A DNA stretch of 45,000 nt from Symbiodinium natans (Eukaryota; Sar; Dinophyceae; Suessiales; Symbiodiniaceae): contig CAJNDS010002227.1 of NCBI GenBank assembly GCA_905221605.1, forward strand, positions 227,501-272,500, read 5' to 3'. The notes under the pieces were generated by a model. It worked only from the letters and a program-made list of their open reading frames with translations. It had not been told where the DNA came from and did not search any database. Made by a program: the position numbers and the translations under genes. Below, piece by piece: positions 1 through 11,044 of the stretch (the first letter of the stretch is position 1; every line of letters starts with the position of its first letter).

Positions 1-214
1 GGTTTCAGGGTTTAGGGTCTAGGGCTTAGTGTTGTAGGGGTTTAGGGCCTTGCGGCGTAAGGGGTTTGGGGCTTCAAGCTTATCCCACCCTACCCTACCC
101 TACCCTTAAGGGTTTTGAGGAGCTAAGGGTTCCAAGGGTTTGAGGGTTTGAAGGTTTTGGGGTTGGGAGCATCAACCCTTACCCCGAAACCTAAACCCGT
201 GAAGTGAGGGCTAC

Positions 215-258
215 GTGAAGGCAAGGCTCTGCAGCATCATCTCCCGATCTTGCGCAAC
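215..258 (-). CDS. Possible exon, VAQDREMMLQSLAF
   Basis: This 44-base island lies between CCTGAG|G and a GT donor (TTCAC|GTAGCC), encoding VAQDREMMLQSLAF. Both sides are CCCTAAA/TTTAGGG repeat. Family unknown. Confidence 0.35.
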
Positions 259-456
259 CTCAGGGAATACAAACCCTGCAGACTTTAAAAACCTAAACCT
301 TGAACCCTAATCCTCAACCCTAAACCCTAAACCCTAAAACCCCAAACCCTAACAATCAAACCTTAAATCCCTAAAAAAACTAGACTGTCCGAGGATGCGC
401 CACCAGGCACACTGACTCAAGCAAAAAACAGAGCGGTGATTGCCTCAAGCTTGAGG

Positions 457-609
457 TTTACTTGGGGGTTCATGGTACCCATTAACCAATTACAACTGTA
501 CTTATAACCCACTTATAAGCCCCTTAAGTGCCCTGATAAGGTTATTTAGAAGTACAGTTATAAGTACAGTTATAATTGGTTAAAAAGTACCATGCACCTC
601 CAAGTATGG
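457..609. mobile_element. Palindromic element with 52-bp arms
   Basis: The arms (457-508 and 557-609) are near-perfect inverted copies. They include ACTTGG(G/A)GGT, CATGGTAC, TTAACCAATTA and AACTGTACTTATAAC. A short spacer separates them. No coding capacity. It resembles a non-autonomous inverted-repeat transposon or introner; no target duplication was identified. A related end (CCCCAAGTATGG) is at 2007-2018. Confidence 0.7.
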
Positions 610-663
610 TTTAGAGTGTCTAGGGTTTAGGGTTTAGGGCTAACCCTACGAGTGAAAACCTAC

Positions 664-737
664 ATGACTAGGGCCTCGGGGCCTTCCTTTGCTACCGTGG
701 CTGAGCGAATCTCCATGCGACCTTCCGTTGACACAAT
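664..737 (-). CDS. Possible exon, IVSTEGRMEIRSATVAKEG
   Basis: Minus-strand segment between a telomere-derived acceptor (TTTAGGGTGAG|A) and a GT donor (GTCAT|GTAGG). It encodes IVSTEGRMEIRSATVAKEG then PEALV. No family recognised. Phase does not connect directly to the next island at 258-215. Confidence 0.4.
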
Positions 738-1133
738 CTCACCCTAAACCCTAAACCCTAAACCCTAAACTCTAAACCCTGAACCCCAAACCCCTCTTGC
801 AGAGGCCCTAAAAGCACGCAAAGACGACCTCGGCATCAGAACTGCGTTCTCCTGAAGCATGTATTCGCCCTTAGGTACTTGCGCAAGAGGGGTTTGGGGT
901 TTAGGGTTTAGGGTTTAGGGATAATTAATGCTTCGTATGGGGCACCGAGTTCCCTAACGAATTAACTCCTTGCGACCTAGGCCCAGGCAATGAGTGCCCG
1001 GACTTCTTCTGCTTCACGGGGGTTAGAACGGAAACTTGCCCCAAAAGCTAACCAAAAATATTGGGTTTAGGGCTTAGGGTTTAAGGTTTAGGTTTTAGGT
1101 TGGTTTGGGCTTTAGGTTTTAGGTTTTAGGTTT

Positions 1134-1240
1134 TAGGGTTCAGGGTTTAGGGTTTAGGGTTTAGGGTTTAGGGTTTAGGGTTTAGGGTTTAGGGTTTAGG
1201 GTTTAGGGTTTAGGGTTTCGGGTTCAGGGTTTAGGGTTTG
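1134..1240 (+). repeat. TTTAGGG array
   Basis: Near-perfect heptamer array on the plus strand, with degenerate units (TTTAGG, TTCAGGG) at the left edge. Confidence 0.95.
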
Positions 1241-1245
1241 GTGTC

Positions 1246-1369
1246 GCGCCTGGTACTCCTGCTCTTTCTCGAACTTTGTGTGCATCAGCTGCTCGATGCA
1301 GTTCTGATCCTCCGTGCCAGATGTGCGTGCGAGCAAGAGCGCAAGCACACTGCCTTGATGACGTGTTGG
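1246..1369 (-). CDS. Possible exon, charged helical peptide
   Basis: The acceptor has a good pyrimidine tract (TTTTTTGTTGTCAG|C). The best frame ends SGTEDQNCIEQLMHTKFEK then EQEYQAR, helical and charged with GC-rich third positions. A second frame is also open. The donor would be GA type. A similar charged peptide (QEKIKLEKTTLESQEEQL) is readable at about 1828-1775. Confidence 0.4.
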
Positions 1370-2028
1370 CTGACAACAAAAAATGGATAGAAACCTGGAC
1401 CTACCCTAAACCCTAGCCCAAAACCCTAAACCCTAAACCCTGACACAACATCCGTGCGTCAACAACACTAAGAAACGTGGGAGTTTATTTAGACTCTAAG
1501 CATTCAGCCCGAAGCCCTAAACCCTGCTCCCCAAACCCTCTCAACCCATACTGTCCCATACTGTACACCCCAAGCCCTAAAACCGGCTAACCCCCAACCC
1601 GTAAACCTTAACCCTTTTTCACCCCAAACCCTAAACCCTCTAAACCCGAGATCCTCAATCCTAGGCCTAGATCCTAACCCTAGAAACCCTAAACCCTAGC
1701 CCTAAACCCTAAACCCCAATACACCTCTAACACCTAAGCCCTAAAACCCGTGAGCGACCCGTAGCGGGTCATAGGAGCTGCTCCTCCTGCGACTCGAGGG
1801 TCGTCTTTTCGAGCTTGATCTTCTCTTGCCTTGAGGGTTTCGGGTTTAGGGTTCAGGGTTTAGGGTTTAGGGTTTAGGGCTTAGGCTTTAAGGTTTAGGT
1901 TTTAGGGTTAGGGCTGAGGGTCTAGGGTAGGGGCTCGCACAGCTCTCTGCCTACCTTGCAGCTGCACTTGTCCTGGAACTATCCCCTCTTAGGGTAGTTT
2001 CATAGTCCCCAAGTATGGGTTTCAGGTT

Positions 2029-2320
2029 TAGGGTTTAGGGTTTAGGGTTTAGGGTTTAGGGTTTAGGGTTTAGGGTTTAGGGTTTAGGGTTTAGGGTTTA
2101 GGGTTTAGGGTTTAGGGTTTAGGGTTTAGGGTCTGTATGTAAAAAAGCAGGCCCCATGGCAGGCCCTTCTGTTAGGGTTTAGGGTTTAGGGTTTAGGGTT
2201 TAGGGTTTAGGGTTTAGGGTTTAGGGTTTAGGGTTTAGGGTTTAGGGTTTAGGGTTTAGGGTTTAGGGTTTAGGGTTTAGGGTTTAGGGTTTAGGGTTTA
2301 GGGTTTAGGGCGTAGGGCTC
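2029..2320 (+). repeat. TTTAGGG arrays
   Basis: Two perfect blocks (2029-2131 and 2174-2309) separated by a 40-base unique island. Confidence 0.95.
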
Positions 2321-2636
2321 AGGGCTTGGGGCTTAGGGCTTAGGGCTTTGGGCTTAGGGTTTGGGGTTTGGGGTTTAGGGTTCAGGGTTTTTTGGGGTTT
2401 AGGATGTAGGATTTAGGTCGAGGGTTTAGGGCTTGTAAGTTTGATGCCCCGCGGACTACCAGTGGTCTCAGAGATTTTCGGACGGGGTGATTGCCTGGGG
2501 TTTAGGATTCTTGTTGCCTGACATGCTCTTAAAAAATTTTCTGCAACGCTGGAAACAAGGAAGATAGAGACGCAGATGCAGCACGCCGGGTTTGGGCTTA
2601 GCGCTTGGGGCTTTTGGGCGTAAGGGTTTGGGGTTC

Positions 2637-2726
2637 TCAGATAAGGTTGTCAAGTGCAGCCGAAAAGGCATCAGCCGTTGGTTCAGCTGTTTGGCTCTCG
2701 TCACGAAGCTCTGCTCGTTCTCGAAC
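2637..2726 (-). CDS. Possible terminal exon, VRERAELRDESQTAEPTAD
   Basis: Acceptor CAGCCAAG|G, then 29 open codons (VRERAELRDESQTAEPTAD, AFSAALDNLI) to a TGA, or to a GA donor at the same place. The composition is acidic and alanine-rich. Family unknown. Confidence 0.4.
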   Translation of the reverse strand, partial: VRERAELRDESQTAEPTADAFSAALDNLI

Positions 2727-2748
2727 CTTGGCTGGTGGTTGGGGGCCG

Positions 2749-2895
2749 GCGGTTTAGGGGTTTAGGGGTTTAGGGGTTTAGGGGTTTAGGGGTTTAGGGG
2801 TTTAGGGGTTTAGGGGTTTAGGGGTTTAGGGGTATAGGGGTTTAGGGGTTTAGGGGTTTAGGGGGTTAGGGGTTTAGTGGTTTAGGGGTTTAGGG
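2749..2895 (+). repeat. TTTAGGGG octamer array
   Basis: Eighteen or so units of the octamer TTTAGGGG, not the usual heptamer, with few deviations. The block is internally homogeneous. Confidence 0.95.
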
Positions 2896-3404
2896 CTTAG
2901 GGTCTGGTTCTTAGTGAGGAAATATGTAATTCGGCGCCCCATAAACCGGGTAAGCGGGGTATGTAAGGCACGGGTGGTGCTGGCAGGAGGGTTGTCGTAA
3001 GACTTGCAGGAGTGTCGAGGGTTTAAGGTTTGTAGGGTTGATGGGTTAGGGTTGACTACTTTGGGGGCGTGTTGGGTTTCTTGCTGTGAGGGTGTTTAGC
3101 GTTTAGAGTTCTTCAGCTGATGGGCTTGGGCTTATTTGAGGGAAGCGCGCTGGGACGGACTCCCAGTGAGAAGACCCAAGCAGAAGAACGGGGAAATCTG
3201 CATCAACAGCTATAAGCCGTGTTCAAGCTTTTAGGGATTGGGGTCGAGTGCTTCGTGCTTCGGGCCTAGGGTTCAGATGCCACACACCTGCTCTGCGGTT
3301 AGTTTTGCAGGTGTTCGGGAGACTCGTGACGTCGATATCGTGAGGTGGTTGCGATCTCCGGCAGCAGCAGCCGCAGGCGATGTCCCAATCATCAGAGGCG
3401 TGCC

Positions 3405-3490
3405 TTCCACCCGTTCTGAGGCACCGCCAGGACGACGAGCGCCCGTCGTCCTCCCGGTGCAGGATCTCGATGATCATCTTCTTGATGCCT
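3405..3490 (-). CDS. Possible exon, strand ambiguous
   Basis: On the minus strand the island reads IKKMIIEILHREDDGRSSS between GTCTAG|G and a GT donor (AACGG|GTGGAA), with about 85% GC third positions. On the plus strand, 3320-3492 is open for 58 codons to a stop (…VVLPVQDLDDHLLDA) after a TTTTGCAG acceptor, with weaker codon bias. I favour minus. Confidence 0.35.
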
Positions 3491-3810
3491 AGACCGCCCC
3501 CGCACAGACCCCAAAATATGGGGTCCTTAAGGGAGGGGGAGGTAACTAGGGAACCTAAGGGAGCCTTAGGGAGTATATAGTGGGGAGTATTAGGGAGCCT
3601 TGGGTTAACCACCCCCCTTGAATACCCCCACCCTCAAGGATCCTATAACCAAACAAATGAACCGAAAACCCCCCCACCCCTCCACCGCGCGGCCCTAAGC
3701 CCTAAAGTTTAGGAGTTAGGGTTTAGGGTTTAGGGTTTAGGGTTTAGGGTTTAGGGTAATTTGGGGTTTCGGCTTAGGGTTATGAAATCTAAGCTCACTC
3801 CTCGTGGCAC

Positions 3811-3887
3811 CCCCGAAAACAAAACGACGAGGCCCAGGGGGCGTCTGCAGGACCATCTGATGGAGCTTCGCGTACTTGCTTTTGTAC
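3811..3887 (-). CDS. Possible exon, YKSKYAKLHQMVLQTPPGP
   Basis: Acceptor AATAAG|G, donor GGGG|GTGCCA, one clear frame with GC-rich third positions reading YKSKYAKLHQMVLQTPPGP then RRFVFG. Flanked on both sides by TTTAGGG arrays. Family unknown. Confidence 0.45.
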
Positions 3888-4274
3888 CTTATTGGGGTTT
3901 AGGGTTTAGGGTTTAGGGTTTAGGGTTTAGGGTTTGGGGGGTAGGGCCCTGAACCCCACACCCTAAGCCCTAAACGTGCGACATGTGTAAGAAGAACTCG
4001 CTACCTCTGGGCTCTTGCCACACAGGGCTAGCTTGAAACTCGGCAAAAACCATCGTTTTGTGGAGGCTTCCTGTAAGGCGCAGCGATAACACAGAAATGC
4101 GACGACGGGCCAGTAAGGGCCTGCTACCTTTCGCGAAGCATCACCTGCAACTCCATCGAGCGCTCTCCCTGTTTGGAAGCGTTCAGCAAGGCACATCGGT
4201 TCAGGGTTTGTAGGGTTTAGGGTTTAGGGTTTGGGGTTTAGGGTTTACGGGTAAGGGTTTGTAGGGTTTGGGAT

Positions 4275-4430
4275 TTACGGAACCCAACAAAGTGAAGTGC
4301 ATTTCTGTTCCGCTGCAACGTAGACTTTCGCCTTTTGCTTGTGTCCAGCGCGGGCTTTCTTAGGCTTCAGGGAAGGTCTAGGAATGCAAGTGTTAAAGAT
4401 GTCGCGGCCTGCCAACGCAGCCCGAAGCTC
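4275..4430 (-). CDS. Possible terminal exon, 51 codons
   Basis: Minus strand, acceptor TTTAGGGAG|G. It is open from ELRAALAGRDIFNTCIPRPS through a lysine-rich stretch (KPKKARAGHKQKAKVYV) to TAA. This is the longest island frame in the first 10 kb. The basic segment could bind nucleic acid or be a targeting signal. Family unknown. Confidence 0.4.
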   Translation of the reverse strand, partial: ELRAALAGRDIFNTCIPRPSLKPKKARAGHKQKAKVYVAAEQKCTSLCWVP

Positions 4431-5159
4431 CTCCCTAAACCCTAAACCCTAAACCCGAAACCCTAAACCCCTAAACCCGAAAAACCCTACACCGATGACA
4501 GAGTCTAAGCCCTAAACCCGAAATCCTAAAACGCCCTACGGTGATCACGGAGTCTAAGCCCGAAGCCTTAAGCCCTAAGCCTCTAAGCCCTAAGAAGCCC
4601 TAAGAAGCCCTAAGAAGCCCTAAGCCCCTCAGCCCTAAGAAAGCCCCAAGCCCTAAGCCCTAAGCCCTAAACCCCAACCCCGAACTCTAAATCCGCAACC
4701 GATCAGAAGCCCGAAGCCCTAAGCCGGAAGATCGACATGATCCCTTAGTACGGGCGCTTAAATGGGTACCCTTATACACCTATACAACCCAAGGGCCCAT
4801 ACAGGGAGCAGATGGCCCCTAAACCTTAAACCCTAAACTGTAAGCCCCAAACCCTAAGCCGTAAGCCCTAAACCCTAAGGCCTCAACCCTAACCTTCAAC
4901 CCTAAGCCCTAACCCCTAAACCAAAAACCCTAAGCCCTAAACCCCACACCCTAAACCCTAAACCCTTCGAATGCAAGGTGCAGGTCCATCTCCGCCTGCA
5001 CAGCTGCAGCTGGGGGAGGTTTAGGGTTTGGGGTTTAGGGTTTCGGTTTAAGGTTTAGGGGTTGAGGGTTGAGGGCTTAAATAGGACTTTGGGCCCTGAA
5101 CCCTATTCTGAGCCGAGTTGTGGGACCCAGGGCTGAAAACGTAAGCTTTGGGACCTCAG

Positions 5160-5217
5160 GTCTGAGGCTGAGCGTTTCGAAGAGAGGGTGAAGGACTTCA
5201 AGGAGTTCTGCGTCTAA
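5160..5217 (+). CDS. Possible plus-strand terminal exon
   Basis: Reads SEAERFEERVKDFKEFCV and stop, after a CTCAG acceptor, with GC-rich third positions. It joins 5114-5140 (ELWDPGLK) only across a 19-base GT-AG gap. The minus strand of the whole interval is also open (DAELLEVLHPLFETLSL), so strand is unresolved. Confidence 0.3.
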
Positions 5218-5356
5218 TGCTTGAACCTAAGCCCTTAGTTAACCCTAAACCCGAAACCCTAGAAATCCGAAGCACGTTGCCGTAGCTTTCTGACGCGAAG
5301 GCTCCAGGAATTTGGCAAGCAGGGGACAGCCCCCACTTAGGGAGCACACTTAACCT

Positions 5357-5463
5357 CAGATGCCCTTAACCCTAAACCCTAAACCCTAAACCCTAAACCC
5401 TAAACCCTAAGCCCTAAGCCCTAAACCCTAAACCCTAAACCCTAAACCCTAAACCCTAAACCC
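5357..5463 (-). repeat. CCCTAAA array
   Basis: Fifteen units in reverse orientation; followed after about 95 bp by a plus-orientation array at 5559-5700, so the orientation flips. Confidence 0.95.
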
Positions 5464-5558
5464 CAGACTGATGCGCCACGGCCTTGCTGATCGAGCCATT
5501 CCTGCAAGCCACAGGCGTGGAGCACACAGGAGGGTTCAGGAAAAATCGGGCCGAGGGC

Positions 5559-5700
5559 GTAGGGTTTAGGGTTTAGGGTTTAGGGTTTAGGGTTTAGGGT
5601 TTAGGGTTTAGGGTTTAGGGTTTCGGGTTTCGGGTTTAGGGTTTGGGGTTTGGGGTTTGGGGTTTGGGGTTTAGGGTTTAGGGTTTAGGGTTTAGGGTTT
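5559..5700 (+). repeat. TTTAGGG array with TTTGGGG units
   Basis: Plus-orientation array containing an inner run of TTTGGGG variants. Confidence 0.95.
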
Positions 5701-5969
5701 CGGGTGCTAGGGTTTTCAGGTTCGAGGGTTCAGGGCTTTAGGACATAGGGCTTGGGGCTTCTACGGCTCCGGATTTAAGGCTGAGGGTTTCCAGAAGCAT
5801 GGCTTCGGTCTTTAGGAGAATCGTACTCTCTTACTGCCAAGACTTCATGAGTAGTAGGGTATTACGAGTATTTGGGGTCTTTAAGCTGGTTAGGCTATTG
5901 AGGATGTTGTGACATTTCTTGTCTAGGGTCTTGGGGCGCAAGGCTTCTAGAGGCTTAGGGAGACGGGTC

Positions 5970-6016
5970 CTGTACAGCTCGTCGAGGATGTTGTAGGCGG
6001 CGCTTTTCTCGAGGTC
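5970..6016 (-). CDS. Possible exon, DLEKSAAYNILDELY
   Basis: Strong acceptor (TTTGTTCCAG|G) and near-complete C/G third positions over DLEKSAAYNILDELYRTR. The donor is probably GA (TACAG|GACCC). The frame remains open through repeats to 5831. Family unknown. Confidence 0.45.
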
Positions 6017-6725
6017 CTGGAACAAACAGGGAGGTTTAGGGCTTAGGGTATAGGGGTTAAGGGTGAGGGTACAGGGAGGTTCAGGATTCAGGGTATAGGG
6101 TTTAGGGTTTGAGGTTTGAAGGTTTATAGGGTTTGCGAGTTGGGTGCCGTGTGCCAAAACGTCGAGGGCTTTGGGGCAAAAAGGCATGTTACCCTATAGT
6201 CAAAACACCAAAGCCCTCATCCCACACCCTCTAGCAACCCAAACCCTTCAAACCCCAAGACCCCTGTCCCTAACCATAAGGGTATGCCTTTAGTTAAGCT
6301 TTGGCCCATGGTCACTATCTTCAGGGTGAAGCTCTTCAAGGATAATGGTCCTATAGCCCCAAACCCTGAACCCCCAAAACCCCAAAACCCTAAACCGTTC
6401 AGACCACAGGCCCCCAACCTAGGACACTCAACCCAGCCCCGACACCCCAAAAAACTGAGACATCGAAAGGAGCTTGTGTCAAAGCTTGAGAACAGGGGGT
6501 TTAGGGCTTAGTTAGGGTTGAACGCACACTCCAAAACAGGCCCAAACACACACCTTGAATCCTGAAGCCCTCAATCCCAAACCGTCAAAGCCCAACCTTA
6601 AACCCTAAACCCTCAAGCAAAAGAACCCTAAACCCTAAATCCTAAAACCTAACCAAACCGTGTACAAACTTTAAACTCCTAACACCTCCATGAAAAGTCC
6701 CCTCGACCCTCTTTGAGGTCGGTAC

Positions 6726-6776
6726 CTTGATCTCCTCGCTCAGCTCCGTCATGATACCGGCAGAGGGTGAAACGTC
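6726..6776 (-). CDS. Possible exon, DVSPSAGIMTELSEEIK
   Basis: This 51-base exon is in phase 0 at both ends, between GCAGTAG|G and a GT donor (AAG|GTACCG). It encodes DVSPSAGIMTELSEEIK. Both splice sites are good. Family unknown. Confidence 0.45.
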
Positions 6777-7893
6777 CTACTGCGCAGTTCCTTAACCCTG
6801 GCGTTTGGGGTTCAGGGCTGAGGGCTAGTGGTGTGATGGGTCAGGGTTAGGGGCTTAAGGTATAGGCGCTCAGTGTGCCCGACCTCCTGCAAAGAGGGCT
6901 TGGCGGCGGGCGCAGCGCGTGGGAACAGCGTTCAACGGTTTAGGGTTTAGGGTTTCGGGTCGTTTCGGGTTTAGGGTTTAGGGTTTGGGGTTTGGGGTTT
7001 AGGATTTCGGGTCTTTGGGGCTTTATGGTCTAGAGCATCGGATTTAGGGTTTAGGGTCGGTTAGGATCTTAGGGTGCAGGGGGTCGGTTGGGCCCTGCGT
7101 TGGAAACATGTGCGTGGTTCTCGGCTGCGTCAGGGTTGGGGGCTTAAGGCTTCAGGGCGTAAGGCTTCGGGGCGTGGGCTCTAGAAATCTTAGGGCGTCA
7201 GGCTTTGGAACTTATAGGCGTGAGGGTTTAGGGTTGGTTTAGGGTTCGGGTTTAGGGTTCAGGGCTGCTTAGGATTTTGGAGATTGGGATGTGGGGTCTG
7301 GGGTTCTCAGGGTCGTTACATGGTCCCTTCATATGGGCCCTTTACATCGGACCCCTTATACACCCCTTATATACCCTATAAAATACCAGCGCCCATACCT
7401 CAAGACCCTTTGAAGACGGCAGGGGACCGTATTCGGGGCCCCTAAACCCTAAACCAAAAACCCGAAACCCCAAACCCCCCTAAACCCTAAACCCTAACCC
7501 CCAAACCCTAAACCTTAAAGAGACCATGTACCTACCCTTAGAAGGGGTTGGCGGCTCAGGGTTTAGGGTTTAGGGTGTAGGGTGTAGGGTGTAGGGTTTA
7601 GGGTTTAGGGTTTAGGGTTTAGGGCTTAGGGGAGAACGAGGATATCCACCAGCCAGGGCAAGCAACCCAAAACCCTCACAACCCTAAACCAGACAGCCAA
7701 CGTACATAGTGCCCCCCGCCCCCCCCAAAGCCCAGAAGTGCTTGGCGGCTCCCCACGCAAACACGGCCTGCTGCTGGCAGGGAGGTCGAAGCTCCTTTCG
7801 TAACTCTAAACCCTAAACCCTAAATCCTAAGCCCCAAATCCTACACCCCAAACCCCAAACCCTAAATAAGAAACCCTTGACCCAAACCTCAAC

Positions 7894-7960
7894 CCTTCGC
7901 ATGAATGCTGTGAGGGTCAGGTGAGGAACTAGTGTCTCCTGGCCCTGGTTGCCCAGGAGC
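7894..7960 (-). CDS. Possible exon, LLGNQGQETLVPHLTLTAF
   Basis: Acceptor AAACGAAG|G. Reads LLGNQGQETLVPHLTLTAF then MR to a GT donor in GTTGAGG. GC-rich third positions. Another frame is open with a Pro/Ser-rich reading. Confidence 0.35.
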
Positions 7961-8063
7961 CTTCGTTTGAGAAGGGTCTAGGGTTTAGGGTTTATGGTTC
8001 ACGGGTTGCTCTGAGGGGACCTCCACCCTGAAAAAGGAATGAGACGGAATAAGGGTCCTACTG

Positions 8064-8178
8064 CAAACCCTAAACCCTAAACCCTAAACCCTAAACCCTA
8101 AACCCTAAACCCTAAACCCTAAACCCTAAACCCTAAACCCTAAACCCTAAACCCTAAACCCTAAACCCTAAACCCTAT
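8064..8178 (-). repeat. CCCTAAA array
   Basis: Perfect reverse-orientation heptamers. Confidence 0.95.
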
Positions 8179-8778
8179 GCCTAACCCCCTGTAACAAGGG
8201 AATGGGGGGGGGGGGCCTCCGACTTCGGTGTTAGCCCGAAATCCGTAAACCCTAGACCTCAAACGCTAACCCCGCAATCCTAAACCCTAAACCCTAAACC
8301 CTAAACCCTAAACCTGCCATCCAACCCCAAAGCCCTAAAGCAAACCTTCGCAGCCCTGAAGCTATGACTCCCTGAACGTCTTACATCCGTAGAGCTCCAA
8401 ACCCTAAACCCTAAACCCTAAACCCTAAACCCTAAACCCTAAACCCTAAACCCTAAACCTTAAACCCCAAACCCTAAACCCCCGAAGTCCTGGGTGCTGG
8501 CCTAGGCTTTGGGCTTGGTGGTGAAAGCCCCACACACCGGCTTCGGGTACGCCGCGCCTGAGCAGGAAAGCTGCTTAGGGATTCGAAGGAGGGTTTATGG
8601 ATTAGGGTTTAGGGTTTAGGTTTTGGGGTTTCGGGTTAGGGCTTAGGGTTTAGGGTTTCGGGTCTAGGGCTGAGGGCTTAGGGTTTAGGGGCTTTACCCT
8701 AAACCCTAAACCCTAAACCCTAATCCCTAAACCCTAAACCCTAAACCCCATCGTTTTGCTTTTGTCTAGCCTTTTTAC

Positions 8779-8842
8779 CTGGCAACGCGTCAATGCGCAT
8801 GGGCTGCAAGCGAGCGCAGCCGCGCGGAATGGCTCGGACAGC
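8779..8842 (-). CDS. Possible exon, AVRAIPRGCARLQPMRIDA
   Basis: Acceptor CTCGTAG|G and a consensus donor (CCAG|GTAAAAAG). Reads AVRAIPRGCARLQPMRIDA then LP. One of the better splice-site pairs in the first 10 kb. Family unknown. Confidence 0.45.
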
Positions 8843-9530
8843 CTACGAGGCCCTTCGGCCCCCCTCAGGGTTTCGGGGGTTAAGGGTTTAGGGTTTAGGT
8901 TTTGGGGTTGAGGGTTTAGGGTTTAGTGCTTCAAAGTTACTGGGCAACTAGAGAGGTGCAGAATGTAGGAACCCTAAACCCGAAGCCCTAAACCCTACAC
9001 CTTAAGCGTTGAGAGCCAATCCCCTTAGTTCCGACTAAGCCAGTCCATAAAACTAAACCCTGCACCCCAAACCCTAAACCCTAAACCCTAAACCCCAAAC
9101 CCCAAACCCCAAACCCTAAACCCCAAATCCTAAACCCTAAACCCTGAACCCTACCCCCCAAAACCCCGAGGTGAAAGAAAAAGCCGGAGCTTCTGAGACG
9201 ATTCGGTGCGCCTGTCAGCTGCCACTGACGGCGGCAGCCCGGCAGGAAAAATGGCTGCTTGAGGGGGGTTGGGGGGGGGGGGGTTGGTCGGTTGTTGGTG
9301 GGGTCTTGGCGGGGTTTGGTGAGGTTTTGGTGGGGTTTTGGTGGGGCTTTGGTGGGGTTTCAGGGTTTTGGGGATTTGGGTTTAGGTGTGTTTAGGGTTT
9401 AGGGTTTAGGGTTCAGGGTTCAGGGTTTAGGGTTTAGGGTTTAGGGTTTAGGGCTTCGAGGTGTCTACGGCCTGTTAGGCACTCTACGCGCGCGCAACGC
9501 GCCGAAGGGAGGAGCCTCCCAGAGCTCAAC

Positions 9531-9576
9531 CAGCTCCTGCGGAGAGCTTCGCTCTCTTTTTGGGGGGCTGATCCAT
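9531..9576 (-). CDS. Possible first exon with nuclear-localisation-like PKKRAKL
   Basis: An ATG opens MDQPPKKRAKLSAGA up to a GT donor (AGCTG|GTTGAG). PKKRAKL resembles a classical nuclear localisation signal. The plus strand of the same island is also open (proline-rich), so this is tentative. Confidence 0.3.
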
Positions 9577-9712
9577 GTTTAGGGTTTAGGGTTTAGGGTT
9601 TAGGGTTTAGGGTTTAGGGTTTAGGGTTTAGGGTTTAGGGTTTAGGGTTTAGGGTTTAGGGTTTAGGGTGTAGGGTGTAGGGTGTAGGGTGTAGGGTTTA
9701 GGGTTTAGGGGG
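9577..9712 (+). repeat. TTTAGGG array with TGTAGGG run
   Basis: Perfect heptamers ending in four consecutive TGTAGGG units, a variant that also occurs in runs at about 7573, 23103 and 27220. Confidence 0.95.
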
Positions 9713-9884
9713 CTGAACCTGTACTGAACTTGGAACCCTAGCAAAAATTAGCTGTTTCTTCGGAAAAAGGTACCCCAAAAAATGACAATAATGAACATTC
9801 TCGAGTATCCCTCAGGATCCATGTTTATTGGGCCCTTTTGGGTTTAGGGTTTAGGGTTTAGGGTTTGTGGAAGCCACGTTTCAG

Positions 9885-9957
9885 GCTTCACCAGCAGCTG
9901 GGGTACTCAGGCGTTCACGAGCCGACCCGCCTGATCCTTCCACACCTCTGGGCACAG
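9885..9957 (+). CDS. Possible plus-strand exon, LHQQLGYSGVHEPTRLILP
   Basis: Acceptor ACGTTTCAG|G, GC donor (GCACAG|GCTTTT), reading LHQQLGYSGVHEPTRLILP then HLWAQ with GC-rich third positions. Family unknown. A shorter minus-strand reading (VWKDQAGRLVNA-stop) exists. Confidence 0.35.
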
Positions 9958-11044
9958 GCTTTTGGGTTTAGGGTTTGGGGTTTAGTGTTTCGGGTTTCCA
10001 GAAAAAGCTAACAGCCCTGAAGCCCTGAAGCCTAAGCCCGTAATCCCATTCCCCCTTAATTCCAAGGGTGTCGAGCCTGGGGTAGTGTAGGGCTACCCAA
10101 AACCCTAAACTCTAAACTCGAAAACCCCTAAACCCTAAACCCTTAACCTTAAACCCGAAACCCATAAACCCGAAACCCTAAACCCTTTGAGGGTAGCTCA
10201 GGGACGGTGGAGGTCCAGGGTGTTGGGTTTTGGGGTTCATCGTCTTCGGGTTTAGGATGGTTTAGGGATGTTGGGATGTTTGGGATGTAGGGGTTCAGCG
10301 TTTGGCAAGGGTCGAGGGTGGGGGGGGGGGGGGAGGCAATGGGGGAACCGATACGGGACAGGGAACCAGCAAGAACAACCGGAACCTATCCTACGGGCGT
10401 CCAAAGCGCCATTCCCGGCGGTCTTGCGCTCAGCATGAAGCTCTTATCGGCGAGACGCGGACATGGTCACACACAGCATGTGCCATGTCGGATTGCAAGC
10501 AATACCCTGGGGCTCCAAGTATATAAATAATTCCTACGTTGGGGTCTAAACTCTGTAAATAATGCCTACTTTGGGCTTTTTGGAGCCTAAGCTTCGGTTT
10601 GGAGTGGGTTGGGCTCAGGGTCGCGTAGTGGTCCGGTCTGCGCTCAAACCTCAAGCGTCTTCTGGTGAAACTTGAACCTCCTCGTCTTTTGCGCGTGTTT
10701 CGTAATGCAATTCCATGGGGCTTTACATGGAACTGGCCGGGCTTAGCTTTCTGGAAGACCAGCATTGCCTGGACGCCGTGCTTGGGAGAGGCTGCGGACC
10801 TATACATGTGTGCGTCATTTACCTTCTTGATGGTTGCCCCACTGCATCTCGCAGCCGTTTGATGGCCATGGGAGACGAGGACATATGTGCGTGACGATTT
10901 CTTTCGGGGTGGGGAATTGAGAATTTTGTTTGGTCCTTAGAGTGTGTGTCTGTGCGTGTCTCCTGTGTCGTCGTTTGTTCCTGTGCCCTGACACGGTGGC
11001 AGAGTTTTTTTTTTCTAAGAGGGGCGTTTACTGGGCACATGTGC

